Below, one piece after another: positions 17,598 to 26,527 of a stretch of 64,000 nt of DNA. Position numbers and translations under genes: made by a program. Every line of letters begins with the position of its first letter. The stretch's first letter is position 1. The stretch spans positions 5,287,501 through 5,351,500 of the forward strand of contig NZ_PEFF01000001.1 of assembly GCF_002754375.1 (NCBI RefSeq), written 5' to 3'. The notes under the pieces were generated by a model. It did not search any database and was not told where the DNA came from. It saw nothing but the letters and a program-made list of their open reading frames with translations. This DNA comes from Variovorax sp. 54. Lineage in GTDB: Bacteria; Pseudomonadota; Gammaproteobacteria; Burkholderiales; Burkholderiaceae_C.

Positions 17598-18737
17598 TCA
17601 AAGTTTTCTAGCGATCAGTTCGCGCATCACTTCGCTGGTGCCACCGTAGATGCGCGTGACACGCATGTCGACGAAGTCGCGTGCGATGGGGTACTCCAGC
17701 ATGTAGCCGTAGCCGCCGTGCAGCTGCACCATCTCGTCCAGCGCCTTGCCCAGCGTCTCGGTGGCGAAGAGCTTGGCGATGGCCGCTTCTTCGAGCGTGA
17801 GGCGCCGGCGCATGTGCTCGCCGATGTAGTGGTCGATCAGGGTGCGCACGGCCACGGCTTGTGCCTTCACGTCGGCCAGCTTGAACTTGGTGTTCTGGAA
17901 GTCCCACACGGTCTGGTCGAAGGCGCGGCGCTCCTTGACGTAGGCCAGCGTGTTCTCCAGCGCGCGCTCCAGTCGCGCGGCGGCGCCGACGGCGATGGTG
18001 AAGCGCTCCTGCGGCAGCTCGCCCATCAGGTAGGCGAAGCCCTTGCCTTCCTCACCCAGGCGGTTGGCCACGGGCACGCGCACGTTGTCAAAGAAGAGTT
18101 CGGCCGTGTCCTGTGCGTACTGGCCCACTTTTTCCAGCTTCCGCCCGCGCCGGAAGCCCGCGCGCGTCGCCTCGACCGCGATCAGGCTGATACCTTTGGC
18201 GCCGGCGGTCGGATCGGTCTTACAGACCACGAGGATCAGGTCGGCCGTGAGCCCGTTGCTGATGAAGGTCTTGCTGCCGTTGATGACGTACTCGTCGCCC
18301 TCGCGAACGGCGGTGGTGCGCACCGCCTTCAGGTCGCTGCCGGTGCCCGGCTCCGTCATGGCGATGGCCAGGATGGTCTCGCCCGAGGCCGCGCCGGGCA
18401 GCCACTTGCGCTTCTGTTCCTCGGTGCCGGCGCGCAGGATGTACGGGGCGATGATGTCCGAGTGCATGCCGAAGGCCGGGCCGCTCACGCCGGAGCGCGC
18501 CATCTCTTCGCTGAACACGGCCGCGTGGCCGAAGTCGCCGCCGCCACCGCCGTAGTCCTCGGGGAGCGAGGCGCACAGCAGGCCTTCGCGGCCGGCCTTC
18601 AGCCAGGTCTCGCGGTCGACCTGGCCGGCGCGGTCCCAGTCGGCCTGGCGCGGCTTGCATTCGCGTTCCAGGAAGCGGCGCACCGTCTCGCGGTACATCT
18701 CGTGGTCGTCTCGAAAGACGTTGCGGGTCACGTTCAC
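17598..18737 (-). CDS. Acyl-CoA dehydrogenase, IVD/LCAD-like (paralog of the gene at 4658)
   Basis: A 379-aa acyl-CoA dehydrogenase and the first gene of the cluster B operon. A GTG start at 18737 was chosen over a longer ATG frame because AGGAGA lies upstream at good spacing and the length then equals its paralog (MNVTRNVFRDDHEM against MNIHRTVYREDHEM). Motifs are AIAMTEPGTGSDLKAVRTTA, QLHGGYGYMLEYPIARDF and IYGGTSE. Glu244 in LPQERFTIA is the likely catalytic base. The 123-bp gap upstream carries palindrome B, downstream of regulator 2. The substrate chain is unknown. Confidence 0.93.
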   Translation of the reverse strand: MNVTRNVFRDDHEMYRETVRRFLERECKPRQADWDRAGQVDRETWLKAGREGLLCASLPEDYGGGGGDFGHAAVFSEEMARSGVSGPAFGMHSDIIAPYILRAGTEEQKRKWLPGAASGETILAIAMTEPGTGSDLKAVRTTAVREGDEYVINGSKTFISNGLTADLILVVCKTDPTAGAKGISLIAVEATRAGFRRGRKLEKVGQYAQDTAELFFDNVRVPVANRLGEEGKGFAYLMGELPQERFTIAVGAAARLERALENTLAYVKERRAFDQTVWDFQNTKFKLADVKAQAVAVRTLIDHYIGEHMRRRLTLEEAAIAKLFATETLGKALDEMVQLHGGYGYMLEYPIARDFVDMRVTRIYGGTSEVMRELIARKL

Positions 18738-18800
18738 GGATTTGTCTCCTGAGGGGCTCGTGGCAAGACCCAAAGGTAAATCCGGGGGGGCGGGGGACCA

Positions 18801-18817
18801 CCACTCCCGATGGGGGG
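18801..18817. promoter_or_regulatory. Candidate operator B (degenerate CCACTC-N5-GGGGGG repeat)
   Basis: CCACTC at 18801-18806, spacer CCGAT, GGGGGG at 18812-18817, then CGGG. Four of six arm positions pair. The flanks match site A (CCACT on the left, GGCGGG on the right). It lies 64 bp upstream of the GTG start of the cluster B operon. It is the weakest member of the operator family and rests mainly on position and spacing. Confidence 0.35.
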
Positions 18818-18860
18818 CGGGTTGACCCGAAGGGGGCCGCGCGCCGTCGGCGCGAAGGCG

Positions 18861-21662
18861 TCAGTCCGGCGCCGTGGCGGCGGCGCCGGCGTCCCACCCG
18901 AGGTCGCGCACGCGCGCCACGGCTTCGTCGCGGCCGGACACGCGCAGCTTGCCGTAGATGCGGCTCAGGTACCACTTGACCGTCTCGGGCGACAGGCCGA
19001 GGGCGCGCGCGATCTTCTTGTTGGGCATGGCCTGGGCCAGCAGGCGCAGCATCTCGACCTCGCGCTCGCTGAAGGCTTCGAGGCCGGCAGGCGTGGCGCC
19101 GGATGTGCCGGAAGCGCCGGTTGCGGCGGCACCGTCCACGGGCGCCTCCGGGCGCGTGCGCACGGCCAGCAGGCGTTCGACATAGAAGGCCAGCACCGGG
19201 TCGAGCGATTCGGTGCGCGCGAGCTCGTCGAGCATCCGGCGCGCCATCGTGTCGGCATCGACCAGGCTGCGCAGCAGGCCGAGCCGGTGCCCGCGCTGCA
19301 GCGCGTCGCGCAGCTTGCGCCGAGCGGATTCGCCGCAGCCGCGCTGGGCATCGACCGCCGCGCTGCGCACCAGCAGTTGCACCACGCTGCGCTGCCGGCC
19401 GCGCGCCTCGCACAGGGCGAGCAGGTCGTCCAGCTGCGCGGCGGCGCGCTCGAGGTCGCCCAGCACCACGGCCAGCCGGATGCGTGCGCGCTGCGCCACT
19501 TCGCGGATCTCGCCGAGCGACCCCGCGGCCGGGGCCGCATGGCGCGCGTCGATCGCCTCCAGCCGGGCCAGCGCCGCCTGGGCGGCCGTCAGTTCGCCGC
19601 ACAGCAGGCGGCAATGCACCTCGTCGCCCAGTCGGTGGGCGAGCAGGCGATCGAGCCGGTGGCGCGTGGCGTAGGCCTCCAGCCGCTCGAGGTGGGCGAA
19701 GGCGCCGGCCGTGTCACCGGCCTGCCAGGCGGCCGCCGCCAGCACCCGGTACACGCGCAGCACGGCATCGGGCATCGCGATGCGCTCGAGCATACCGACC
19801 TTGTCCTCGAGCAGGGCGCGCGCCTGGCGGGCGTCGTCGAGTTCGTAGAGCACGTCGGTGAGCAGGCTGAGCGCGAGGTAGCGTGCATCGGCGCCCGCCT
19901 TGCCGGCCTGTTCGGCTTCGGCCGCCACGGCGCGCAGCACGCGTTCGGCCTGCGTCATCTGCCCTTCCATCGCATAGCTCAGCCCGACCAGGCAGCGGCC
20001 CTGCAGGCTGCCGGCGGCGGTCGCCACGAGCGGCGCGCCATCGACCATCAGCGGCGGCGCCTCGCGCTGCACGCGGCGCGCCTGTTCGTACGCGCCCTGC
20101 TGGATATGAAGCCACGACAGGATGTTGTGGCGCACGCCGACCGCAAGCGGATCGGCATCGGGCGGAACCTGCAGCAAGTGCGGCAGCATCGCCAGCGCGG
20201 CGTCGGTGTCGTCGCGCTGCAGCGCCAGCGCGGCCTGCAGCGCCGCGACATGAAAGCGGTGCGCGACCGCATCGGCCGGCAGGTCGCGTGTCAGCTCGTC
20301 GAGCGTGCGCGTGCAGGCGTCGAGGTCGCGCTCGAAGAACTGCGTGCGCACCAGCCACAGCCGCATGCTGAAGCTGCGCTGCAGCTGCTCCGGCGGCAGC
20401 TGGCGCAGCAGCGCCGCCAGTTCGCGACGCTCGCCGCGCACGATGAGCGACTGCGCGCACTGGTCGACCAGCGCCGCGGCCTGCGCCGGGTCGCCCGACT
20501 GCACGGCATGGCGCACCGCGTCCTGCAGCAGGCCGCGGTCGCGAAACCACGTGAAGGCGCGCGCCTGCACGGCCTGCCGTGCAGGCTCGGCGAGGGCAGC
20601 GAAGCGGGTCAGCAGCGCGTCGCGCAGCAGCGGGTGCAGGCGGAACCAGGTCTCGCCCGGCGGGTGCTCGACGCGGTCGACAAAGTGGTCTTCGCTTTCC
20701 AGCCGCAGGAGCAGCGTGGCCACGTCGGCGAGCGTGTCCGGCGCGTCGGCGAGCGCGGCGCACAGCGGTGCACAGAGGCGCAGGCAGGGCGCCGCGCGCA
20801 CGAGCAGGTCGAGTTCGCCGGGCGACAGGTGCGCGCACACCTCGTGCTCGAAGTAGTGGGCCAGGGCGGTCGCATCGCGTGCAGGCAGGCCGGCGAAGGG
20901 CTGGCCCGTGGCGGTGAGCGCGGAGAGTTCCCGTCGCTTCTTCTTCCAGTCGAGCGCAAAGAGGCGCAGGCCGGTCACCCAGCCTTCGCTGAGTTCGTGC
21001 AGGCTGCGCACGGTGCGGGCATCGATCTCTCCAAGTTGCGACTTGAGGAACTGGACACTCTCCGCCGCCGTGAAGCGCAGGTCGTGCCGGTCGAGCTCCA
21101 GGGTCTGGGCCTGGCTGCGCAGCCGCTCGAGCGACAGCCGCAGACGGCCGCGCGAGACCAGCACCAGGTGCAGGTTGGGTGGGGCGTAGTCCAGCAGCCA
21201 TTGCAGCGCATCGAGGATCGCGGGGTGGCGCAGCCGGTGCAGGTCGTCGAGCACCAGCGCCACATCGCGCGCATGTGCCGCGATGCCGCGCACCAGCGTG
21301 ATGACCTGCCGCTCGATGGCATCGGGGTCGGTGCCGATGCCTGCGGTGGTCTCGTGCGCCAGCGCTGCATCGACCTGCGCCAGGCTGGCAAGCAGGCCGT
21401 CGAAGAAGCGTGCGGGGTTGTCGTCGTCCGCACCCGGCGTGAACCAGGCAACCTCGAAACCCATCGGCACCAGGGCCCGTCGCCAGGCCGCGATGAGCGC
21501 GGACTTGCCGGCGCCCGCCGGCCCGGTGACGGCGATGCAACGCAGGTGCCGGGCTTCGGTCAGGCGCGCCAGCAGGCGCTCGCGTCCGACCGTGCCGACA
21601 ACCGGGCGCCGCGCCGCCTCGGGCTTGGCCGTTGGCGAGGCAGAAGGGGTAGGGGCCGGCAT
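18861..21662 (-). CDS. MalT-like ATP-dependent LuxR-family transcriptional activator (paralog 2)
   Basis: A 933-aa STAND regulator with Walker A GPAGAGKS (47-54), Walker B VALVLDDLHRL, a helical repeat middle, and a LuxR helix-turn-helix from about residue 863 (REVEMLRLLAQAMPNKKIA, then ETVKWYLSRIYGKL). The start MPAPTPSASP was chosen where similarity with the paralogs begins; the longer frame upstream is unrelated. It is co-directional with, and 123 bp upstream of, the cluster B operon, and divergent from paralog 3 with an 83-bp gap. The second half of its recognition helix differs from the other two (YLSR against HLKN), so DNA preference may differ slightly. Confidence 0.92.
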   Translation of the reverse strand: MPAPTPSASPTAKPEAARRPVVGTVGRERLLARLTEARHLRCIAVTGPAGAGKSALIAAWRRALVPMGFEVAWFTPGADDDNPARFFDGLLASLAQVDAALAHETTAGIGTDPDAIERQVITLVRGIAAHARDVALVLDDLHRLRHPAILDALQWLLDYAPPNLHLVLVSRGRLRLSLERLRSQAQTLELDRHDLRFTAAESVQFLKSQLGEIDARTVRSLHELSEGWVTGLRLFALDWKKKRRELSALTATGQPFAGLPARDATALAHYFEHEVCAHLSPGELDLLVRAAPCLRLCAPLCAALADAPDTLADVATLLLRLESEDHFVDRVEHPPGETWFRLHPLLRDALLTRFAALAEPARQAVQARAFTWFRDRGLLQDAVRHAVQSGDPAQAAALVDQCAQSLIVRGERRELAALLRQLPPEQLQRSFSMRLWLVRTQFFERDLDACTRTLDELTRDLPADAVAHRFHVAALQAALALQRDDTDAALAMLPHLLQVPPDADPLAVGVRHNILSWLHIQQGAYEQARRVQREAPPLMVDGAPLVATAAGSLQGRCLVGLSYAMEGQMTQAERVLRAVAAEAEQAGKAGADARYLALSLLTDVLYELDDARQARALLEDKVGMLERIAMPDAVLRVYRVLAAAAWQAGDTAGAFAHLERLEAYATRHRLDRLLAHRLGDEVHCRLLCGELTAAQAALARLEAIDARHAAPAAGSLGEIREVAQRARIRLAVVLGDLERAAAQLDDLLALCEARGRQRSVVQLLVRSAAVDAQRGCGESARRKLRDALQRGHRLGLLRSLVDADTMARRMLDELARTESLDPVLAFYVERLLAVRTRPEAPVDGAAATGASGTSGATPAGLEAFSEREVEMLRLLAQAMPNKKIARALGLSPETVKWYLSRIYGKLRVSGRDEAVARVRDLGWDAGAAATAPD

Positions 21663-21699
21663 CGCGGTCGATTGTGCAGCAGCCCTGTGGGGCGACACC

Positions 21700-21712
21700 A
21701 CCCGCTGCGGGT
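21700..21712. promoter_or_regulatory. Candidate operator C (perfect palindrome between two regulator genes)
   Basis: ACCC-GCTGC-GGGT, a perfect 13-bp palindrome (ACCCGC-T-GCGGGT). Its centre, 21706, is 44 bp from the start of paralog 2 and 40 bp from the start of paralog 3. This near-symmetrical position is what one expects of a shared or autoregulatory operator for the divergent MalT-like genes. Binding is inferred. Confidence 0.55.
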
Positions 21713-21745
21713 AGGGGCAGGCGCTGTGCGCGAGAATCCACGCCG

Positions 21746-24514
21746 ATGCCGACCCTGCCTGCCGAGCGCACGAAACCCAACGATGCGCAGCCTGTGTCCG
21801 GATCGCTTCCGCGGTCCGCCGGGCTTCTGTTGTCGCGCGAGACCTTGCTCGCGCGTTTGTCCTTGTCCACCTCGGCGCCGCACCGGCTCGTCGTCGTTCA
21901 GGCGCCCGCGGGTTGCGGCAAGACCTCGCTGCTCCAGCTGTGGCGACGCGAGCTGGTGTCGGTCGGTTCGGAGGTCGCCTGGGTCGCGCTGGGCAGCGAC
22001 GACAACGACATCCTGCGGCTCGTCGACGACCTGTTCGCGGCCTTGGAGCCCATCGACGCGGCAATCACCCGCGAGGCCCGCCTGCTGGCCGGGCGCGGCA
22101 GCGACCCAGAGGCGGTCGAGCGCATGGTCATCGGCCTGGTGCAGGGCATCGCGGCGAGCGGGCGCGAGATCGTGCTGGTGCTCGACGATGCGCACCATCT
22201 GCACAGTGCCGGGGCGGTGCATGCGATTCAATTGCTGATCGAGTACGCGCCCGTCAACCTTCGCTGCGCGCTGGCCACGCGCACCGCGTTGCCGCTTTTC
22301 CTCGCACGCGCACGCGCCGCGGACCAGATGTTGCAGCTTGGCCCCGACGACCTGCGTTTTTCGCGCGACGAGTCGGCCGAGTTCCTGCGCGAGCGCCTGT
22401 CGGGCGCCGACGACCGCATCGCCGATCGCCTGCATGCGCTGACCGACGGCTGGCCGGCCGGCCTGCAGCTGCTGAGCGTGGCCTTGCGCCGCCGGCCGGG
22501 TGCGCTGCCGGAGCAGGTCGAGCGCGTCTGCGATCCCAAGACCTTCTCTGCCTACCTCGAGCAGGAGGTGCTGCTGCGCCTGGCACCGGACGAGTTGCGC
22601 CTGATGGTGTGCTGTGCGGTGCCGTCGCGCTTCAACGCGCCGCTGGGCGCCGCGCTGCTCGGCGAGCCACAGGGTGCCGCGCGCTGCGCCGCACTGCTGG
22701 GCCGGCTCGCGGGCGAAGGGCTGTTCATGACCCGCACCGCGGGCGCGGACGATCCGGCCGCGTGGTGGCGCATCCATCCACTGCTGCGCGACGTGCTGCG
22801 CGCCCGCTTCGAAACCTGGCCGGCACCCGAGCGCCGCCGAGTCCACGTCGCGGCATGGCACTGGTTCGCGGCCGAGGCCCTGCATCACGATGCCGTGCGC
22901 CACGCGATGCAGGCTGGCGAGGCCGACGCCGCCGTCGAACTGGTCGAGGGCTGCGCGAGCGACTTGTTCGTGCGCGGCGAGCTGCGCCAGCTGGTGAGCC
23001 TGATGCGGCTGCTGCCGCCCGCGCTGCTGAGCGCGCGCGCGGGCCTGCGCCTGTGGATGGCCTGGGTCGAGGTGTACGAGCGCCGGCTGGCCGAGTGCGC
23101 GCGCACCGTCGCTCAGTTGCGCATCGACCTGGCCGACGCGCCGCCCGCCATGCGCTACCGGCTCACGCTGTTGCGCGGCCTGCTGGCGGTGCAGAGCGAC
23201 GACACGCTCGGCGCGATGGCGATCCTGCCGGAGCTGCAGCACGCGCCCGACGGGGCGGATGGCATCGCCCGGGCCGGGCGGCGCAACATCCTGAGCTGGC
23301 TCTATGTCTACCGCGGCGAGTACGAGCGCGCGCGCCGCATCCAGCTCGACGAGGAGCCGCCGCTGGTCGAAGGGCAGGTGCTGCACGGCACGCCCTTCGG
23401 CGCGCTGGTCGGCCGTTGCCTGGTCGGGTTGGCGCATGCGGTCGAAGGCCAGATGATCCAGGCCGAGCGCATCTACCGCGACGTGCTGTTCGAGGCCGAC
23501 CAGCGCGGCAGCAGCTGCGTCGATGCCGCCTGCATGGCGGCCGGCCTGCTGGCCGAGGTGCTGTACGAACTGAACGACCCGGCCGCCGCGGCGCGCCTGG
23601 TCGAAGAGCGGCTCGACGTGCTGGAGCGCGTGTCGATTCCCGACACGGTGGTGCGCGTGATGCTGGTGCTGACGCGCGCCCGCCGCATGGCCGGCCGCCC
23701 GCTCGATGCCCTGGCCCACCTGGAACAGGTCGAAGACTACGCGCAGCGGCTCGGCCTGGACCGCGTGATGGCCTACTGCCTGCTGGAGCAGTTCAAGCTG
23801 CACGCGGAGCGCGGCGAATCCGAGGCGGTGCGCCACTGCATGGCGCAGCTCGACGCGCTCGATGCGCGCCACGCGGGTGTCGAATCCGAAACCCTCAGCG
23901 AGATCATGGTGGTCGCGGAGCGCGCGCGCATTCGCCTCGCGATCTGGGACGGTGACCTGCAGGGCGCGTTGCGGCGCATCGACGCGCTGTGGGTCCTGTG
24001 CGAGCGGCGCGGGCGCATCCGCCGCCTGGCCTACCTGCACCTGCAGGCGGCCGTGCTCGAGCGCCGGCTGGGGCGGGACGATGTGGCGCGCGAGCGCACG
24101 CGCGAAGCCCTGCGCATCGGCCACCGGCTCGGCCTGGTGCGCTCGCTGCTCGATGCCGACCCCGACGCGCTGGCCCTGATCGAGGCCGTGGGCAACGAGC
24201 CCGGCATGGACCCGTTGCTGGCCTTCTACGCCCAGCGCATCCAGGCCTCGGCCCGCCAGTCGCATGCGAACGCAGGGGGCGGGCAGGGCGCAGGCGGCGA
24301 CACGGCCCGCACCGCCTCGTTCGAACTGCTGAGCCCGCGCGAGACCGAGATCGTGCAGTTGCTCCAGCAGTCGATGCCGAACAAGAAGATCGCGCGCGCC
24401 CTCGGGGTGTCGCTCGACACCGTGAAGTGGCACCTGAAGAACGTCTACGGAAAGCTCGGCGCGACCGGGCGCGACGACGTGGTGCAGCGCTTGCGCGCCG
24501 CCGGGACGAAGTAA
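21746..24514 (+). CDS. MalT-like ATP-dependent LuxR-family transcriptional activator (paralog 3)
   Basis: A 922-aa STAND regulator with Walker A APAGCGKT (53-60), Walker B IVLVLDDAHHL, a TPR-like helical middle, and a LuxR helix-turn-helix from about residue 861 (RETEIVQLLQQSMPNKKIA, then DTVKWHLKNVYGKL). MPTLPAERTK was taken as the start; the in-frame Met 24 codons earlier would overlap operator C. It points toward cluster C, whose first gene starts 128 bp after its stop. Gene order suggests that it controls cluster C, as paralogs 1 and 2 do clusters A and B. Confidence 0.92.
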   Translation: MPTLPAERTKPNDAQPVSGSLPRSAGLLLSRETLLARLSLSTSAPHRLVVVQAPAGCGKTSLLQLWRRELVSVGSEVAWVALGSDDNDILRLVDDLFAALEPIDAAITREARLLAGRGSDPEAVERMVIGLVQGIAASGREIVLVLDDAHHLHSAGAVHAIQLLIEYAPVNLRCALATRTALPLFLARARAADQMLQLGPDDLRFSRDESAEFLRERLSGADDRIADRLHALTDGWPAGLQLLSVALRRRPGALPEQVERVCDPKTFSAYLEQEVLLRLAPDELRLMVCCAVPSRFNAPLGAALLGEPQGAARCAALLGRLAGEGLFMTRTAGADDPAAWWRIHPLLRDVLRARFETWPAPERRRVHVAAWHWFAAEALHHDAVRHAMQAGEADAAVELVEGCASDLFVRGELRQLVSLMRLLPPALLSARAGLRLWMAWVEVYERRLAECARTVAQLRIDLADAPPAMRYRLTLLRGLLAVQSDDTLGAMAILPELQHAPDGADGIARAGRRNILSWLYVYRGEYERARRIQLDEEPPLVEGQVLHGTPFGALVGRCLVGLAHAVEGQMIQAERIYRDVLFEADQRGSSCVDAACMAAGLLAEVLYELNDPAAAARLVEERLDVLERVSIPDTVVRVMLVLTRARRMAGRPLDALAHLEQVEDYAQRLGLDRVMAYCLLEQFKLHAERGESEAVRHCMAQLDALDARHAGVESETLSEIMVVAERARIRLAIWDGDLQGALRRIDALWVLCERRGRIRRLAYLHLQAAVLERRLGRDDVARERTREALRIGHRLGLVRSLLDADPDALALIEAVGNEPGMDPLLAFYAQRIQASARQSHANAGGGQGAGGDTARTASFELLSPRETEIVQLLQQSMPNKKIARALGVSLDTVKWHLKNVYGKLGATGRDDVVQRLRAAGTK

Positions 24515-24557
24515 CCCACCCCCACCGGGTTTTCCCGAGCCGCCCCAGAGGGGTGGG
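24515..24557. promoter_or_regulatory. Candidate operator D plus nested inverted repeats upstream of cluster C
   Basis: ACCC at 24518-24521, CCACC spacer, GGGT at 24527-24530, starting 4 bp after the regulator 3 stop. It overlaps a larger inverted repeat, CCCACCCC (24515-24522) with GGGGTGGG (24550-24557), enclosing a small CGGG-TTTT-CCCG hairpin. The larger fold could act as a terminator for regulator 3, though no T-run follows. The 4-5-4 core matches sites A, C and F. Confidence 0.45.
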
Positions 24558-24641
24558 GTGTTCGCCGCACCGAACCGGATGATGACCTCCAGCGCGTCGC
24601 GTCGTTCCTGACCGCGACTGCGACTTCCAGGAGACGCATCC

Positions 24642-25637
24642 ATGTCCGTTCGATTTTTTCCCTTTGCCGGTGCGGTCCGCGCGCTGCTTGTCGGCGCCGT
24701 GTTCGCGGTGTCCGCGCAGGCGCAGGCCGCCGGGTACCCCGAGCGCCCCGTGCGCATCCTCGTCGGCGTGCAGGCCGGCGCCAGCACCGACACGCTCGCG
24801 CGGCTGGTCGCGCAGAAGCTCGGCGACCGGCTGGGCCAGCCTTTCATCGTTGAGAACCGGACCGGTGCGGCCACCCGCATCGGCATGGAGACCATGGCGC
24901 GCGCGCCGGCGGACGGCTACACGCTGGGGCTCGCGAACGCGGTCTCGACCAGCTTTCCGCTGATGTTCGACAACTTCCCCTTCGTGCCCGGCAAGGACTT
25001 CGTGCCGGTCTCGATGGTCGGCCGTGCGCCGTCGTTCCTGGCGGTGCGCAGCACGCTGCCCGTGCGCAACGTCGCCGAGTTCATCGCCTATGCGAAGGCC
25101 AACAGCGGCAAGCTGAGCTTCGGCTACGGCGGCGCGGGCAGCAACCCGCACGTGGCCGCGCTCACGCTGGTGCGCTCGCTCGGTGTGAAGGCCATCGGCG
25201 CGCCCTACAAGGGCAATGCGCCCACGGCCCTGGCCGTGGCGGCGGGCGAGGTCGACTTCGCGATGCTCGAGTACGCCGCGGTGCGCCCGATGGTGGAGCG
25301 CGGCAACATCCGCCTGCTGGCGGTGACCGAGCCCAAACGCTTCGCGCTCACGCCCGACGTGCCGACCGGCGCCGAGCAGGGCCTCACGCGCGAGATCGAG
25401 GGCATGACGCCCTGGTTCATGTGGCTGGCGCCGGCGGGCACGCCCAAGCCGGTGGTCGAGCTGCTCAACCGCCACGTCAACGAAATCCTCAAGCTCCCCG
25501 AGGTGCAGCAACCGCTGCGCGCCGCCGGCATCGAGCCCGAAGGCAGCACGGCCGCTGCCGCCACCGAGTACTTCCTGGGCGAGCGCGCACGCATCACGCG
25601 GCTGTCGCACGAGCTCGGCGTGTCCTTCAAGGAATGA
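24642..25637 (+). CDS. Bug/TctC-family substrate-binding protein
   Basis: A 331-aa exported Bug receptor. The signal peptide ends near AQAQAAG (about residue 28), and the mature start YPERPVRILVGVQAGAS is typical. IVENRTGAAT and APYKGNAPTALAVAAGEVDFA are the pocket blocks. It is the first gene of cluster C. Its stop overlaps or lies 14 bp before the crotonase start. It is the third orphan Bug receptor in this window, each placed inside a different acyl-CoA cluster; the ligand is unknown. Confidence 0.9.
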   Translation: MSVRFFPFAGAVRALLVGAVFAVSAQAQAAGYPERPVRILVGVQAGASTDTLARLVAQKLGDRLGQPFIVENRTGAATRIGMETMARAPADGYTLGLANAVSTSFPLMFDNFPFVPGKDFVPVSMVGRAPSFLAVRSTLPVRNVAEFIAYAKANSGKLSFGYGGAGSNPHVAALTLVRSLGVKAIGAPYKGNAPTALAVAAGEVDFAMLEYAAVRPMVERGNIRLLAVTEPKRFALTPDVPTGAEQGLTREIEGMTPWFMWLAPAGTPKPVVELLNRHVNEILKLPEVQQPLRAAGIEPEGSTAAAATEYFLGERARITRLSHELGVSFKE

Positions 25638-25651
25638 AACGAAAGAACCCC

Positions 25652-26506
25652 ATGGCATCCGACACCGAAACCATTGCCTTGCGCGAATCGCAGCTCGTCA
25701 TCGACGGCCCCGTCGCCGAGTTTTCCCACCAGCGGCCCGCGTCGCGCAACGCGCTGTCGATGGAGCTGCGCGCCGACTACGCCGAGATGCTGGCCCGCGT
25801 GCGCGAGAACCGCGCACTGCGCGTGCTCGTGCTCACCGGCTCGGGCGGAAGCTTCTGTGCGGGCGGCGACGTCAAGGGCATGAACGAGCGGCTGCAAGAC
25901 CCCGACCCCGAGCGCAACTCGCCCGACGCCACGCGCCGCCGCCTCATGGACTCGCAGCTGTGGCTGACCCAGTTGCGCGAGCTCGACCTGCCGGTGATCG
26001 CCGCGGTAGATGGCGCGGCCTACGGCGCCGGCTTCGGCCTGGCGCTGCAGGCCGACTTCATCCTGGCGTCGACGCGCGCGGCCTTCTGCATGTCGTTCGC
26101 GCGCATGGGCGCAGTGCCCGACTACGGCGCGCTGTACACGCTGCCGCGCATCGTGGGGCTGGCGCGCGCCAAGGAAGTGATGCTCACCGCGCGCCGCATC
26201 GGCGCGCAGGAAGCGATGGCGATGGGCTTCGTCCATGCGGTGCATGACCCTGCTGAACTGCCGCAGGCCGCGCGCGCCTTCGCGCACCGGTTGTCGGCCG
26301 GCCCGCGCGAGGCGGCCGCCATGACGCGCAGCCTGCTCAACAAGAGCTTCGAAACCGACTACGCCACCCTGGCCACGCTGGAGGCCTGCGCACAGGCCGT
26401 GGCCATGGCCTCGGCCTACCACGCCGAAGCGGCGGCGCGCTTCACGCGGGGCGAACCGGGCCTGTTCGACTGGGACCGTGACAGCGCGGCCCCGCAGCAG
26501 AAATAG
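25652..26506 (+). CDS. Enoyl-CoA hydratase/isomerase (crotonase family)
   Basis: A 284-aa crotonase. The oxyanion-hole segments are visible: GSGGSFCAGGDVKGM and AAVDGAAYGAGFGLALQADF. In the next block, FARMGAVPDYGALYTLPR, the first catalytic Glu of classical hydratases is absent and an Asp stands at the second position (PDYG). This pattern occurs in isomerase- or lyase-like members, so plain hydration is not certain. The ATG at 25652 is used; an in-frame ATG at 25634 overlaps the Bug stop (ATGA) and adds six residues. It is followed 21 bp later by the fused dehydrogenase. Confidence 0.87.
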   Translation: MASDTETIALRESQLVIDGPVAEFSHQRPASRNALSMELRADYAEMLARVRENRALRVLVLTGSGGSFCAGGDVKGMNERLQDPDPERNSPDATRRRLMDSQLWLTQLRELDLPVIAAVDGAAYGAGFGLALQADFILASTRAAFCMSFARMGAVPDYGALYTLPRIVGLARAKEVMLTARRIGAQEAMAMGFVHAVHDPAELPQAARAFAHRLSAGPREAAAMTRSLLNKSFETDYATLATLEACAQAVAMASAYHAEAAARFTRGEPGLFDWDRDSAAPQQK

Positions 26507-26527
26507 AACGACAAAGAGCATCTCACC

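Noticed and set aside
21560..24895. A 1111-codon minus-strand frame overlapping regulator 3
   Set aside because: Antisense shadow of a real gene; no domain visible.
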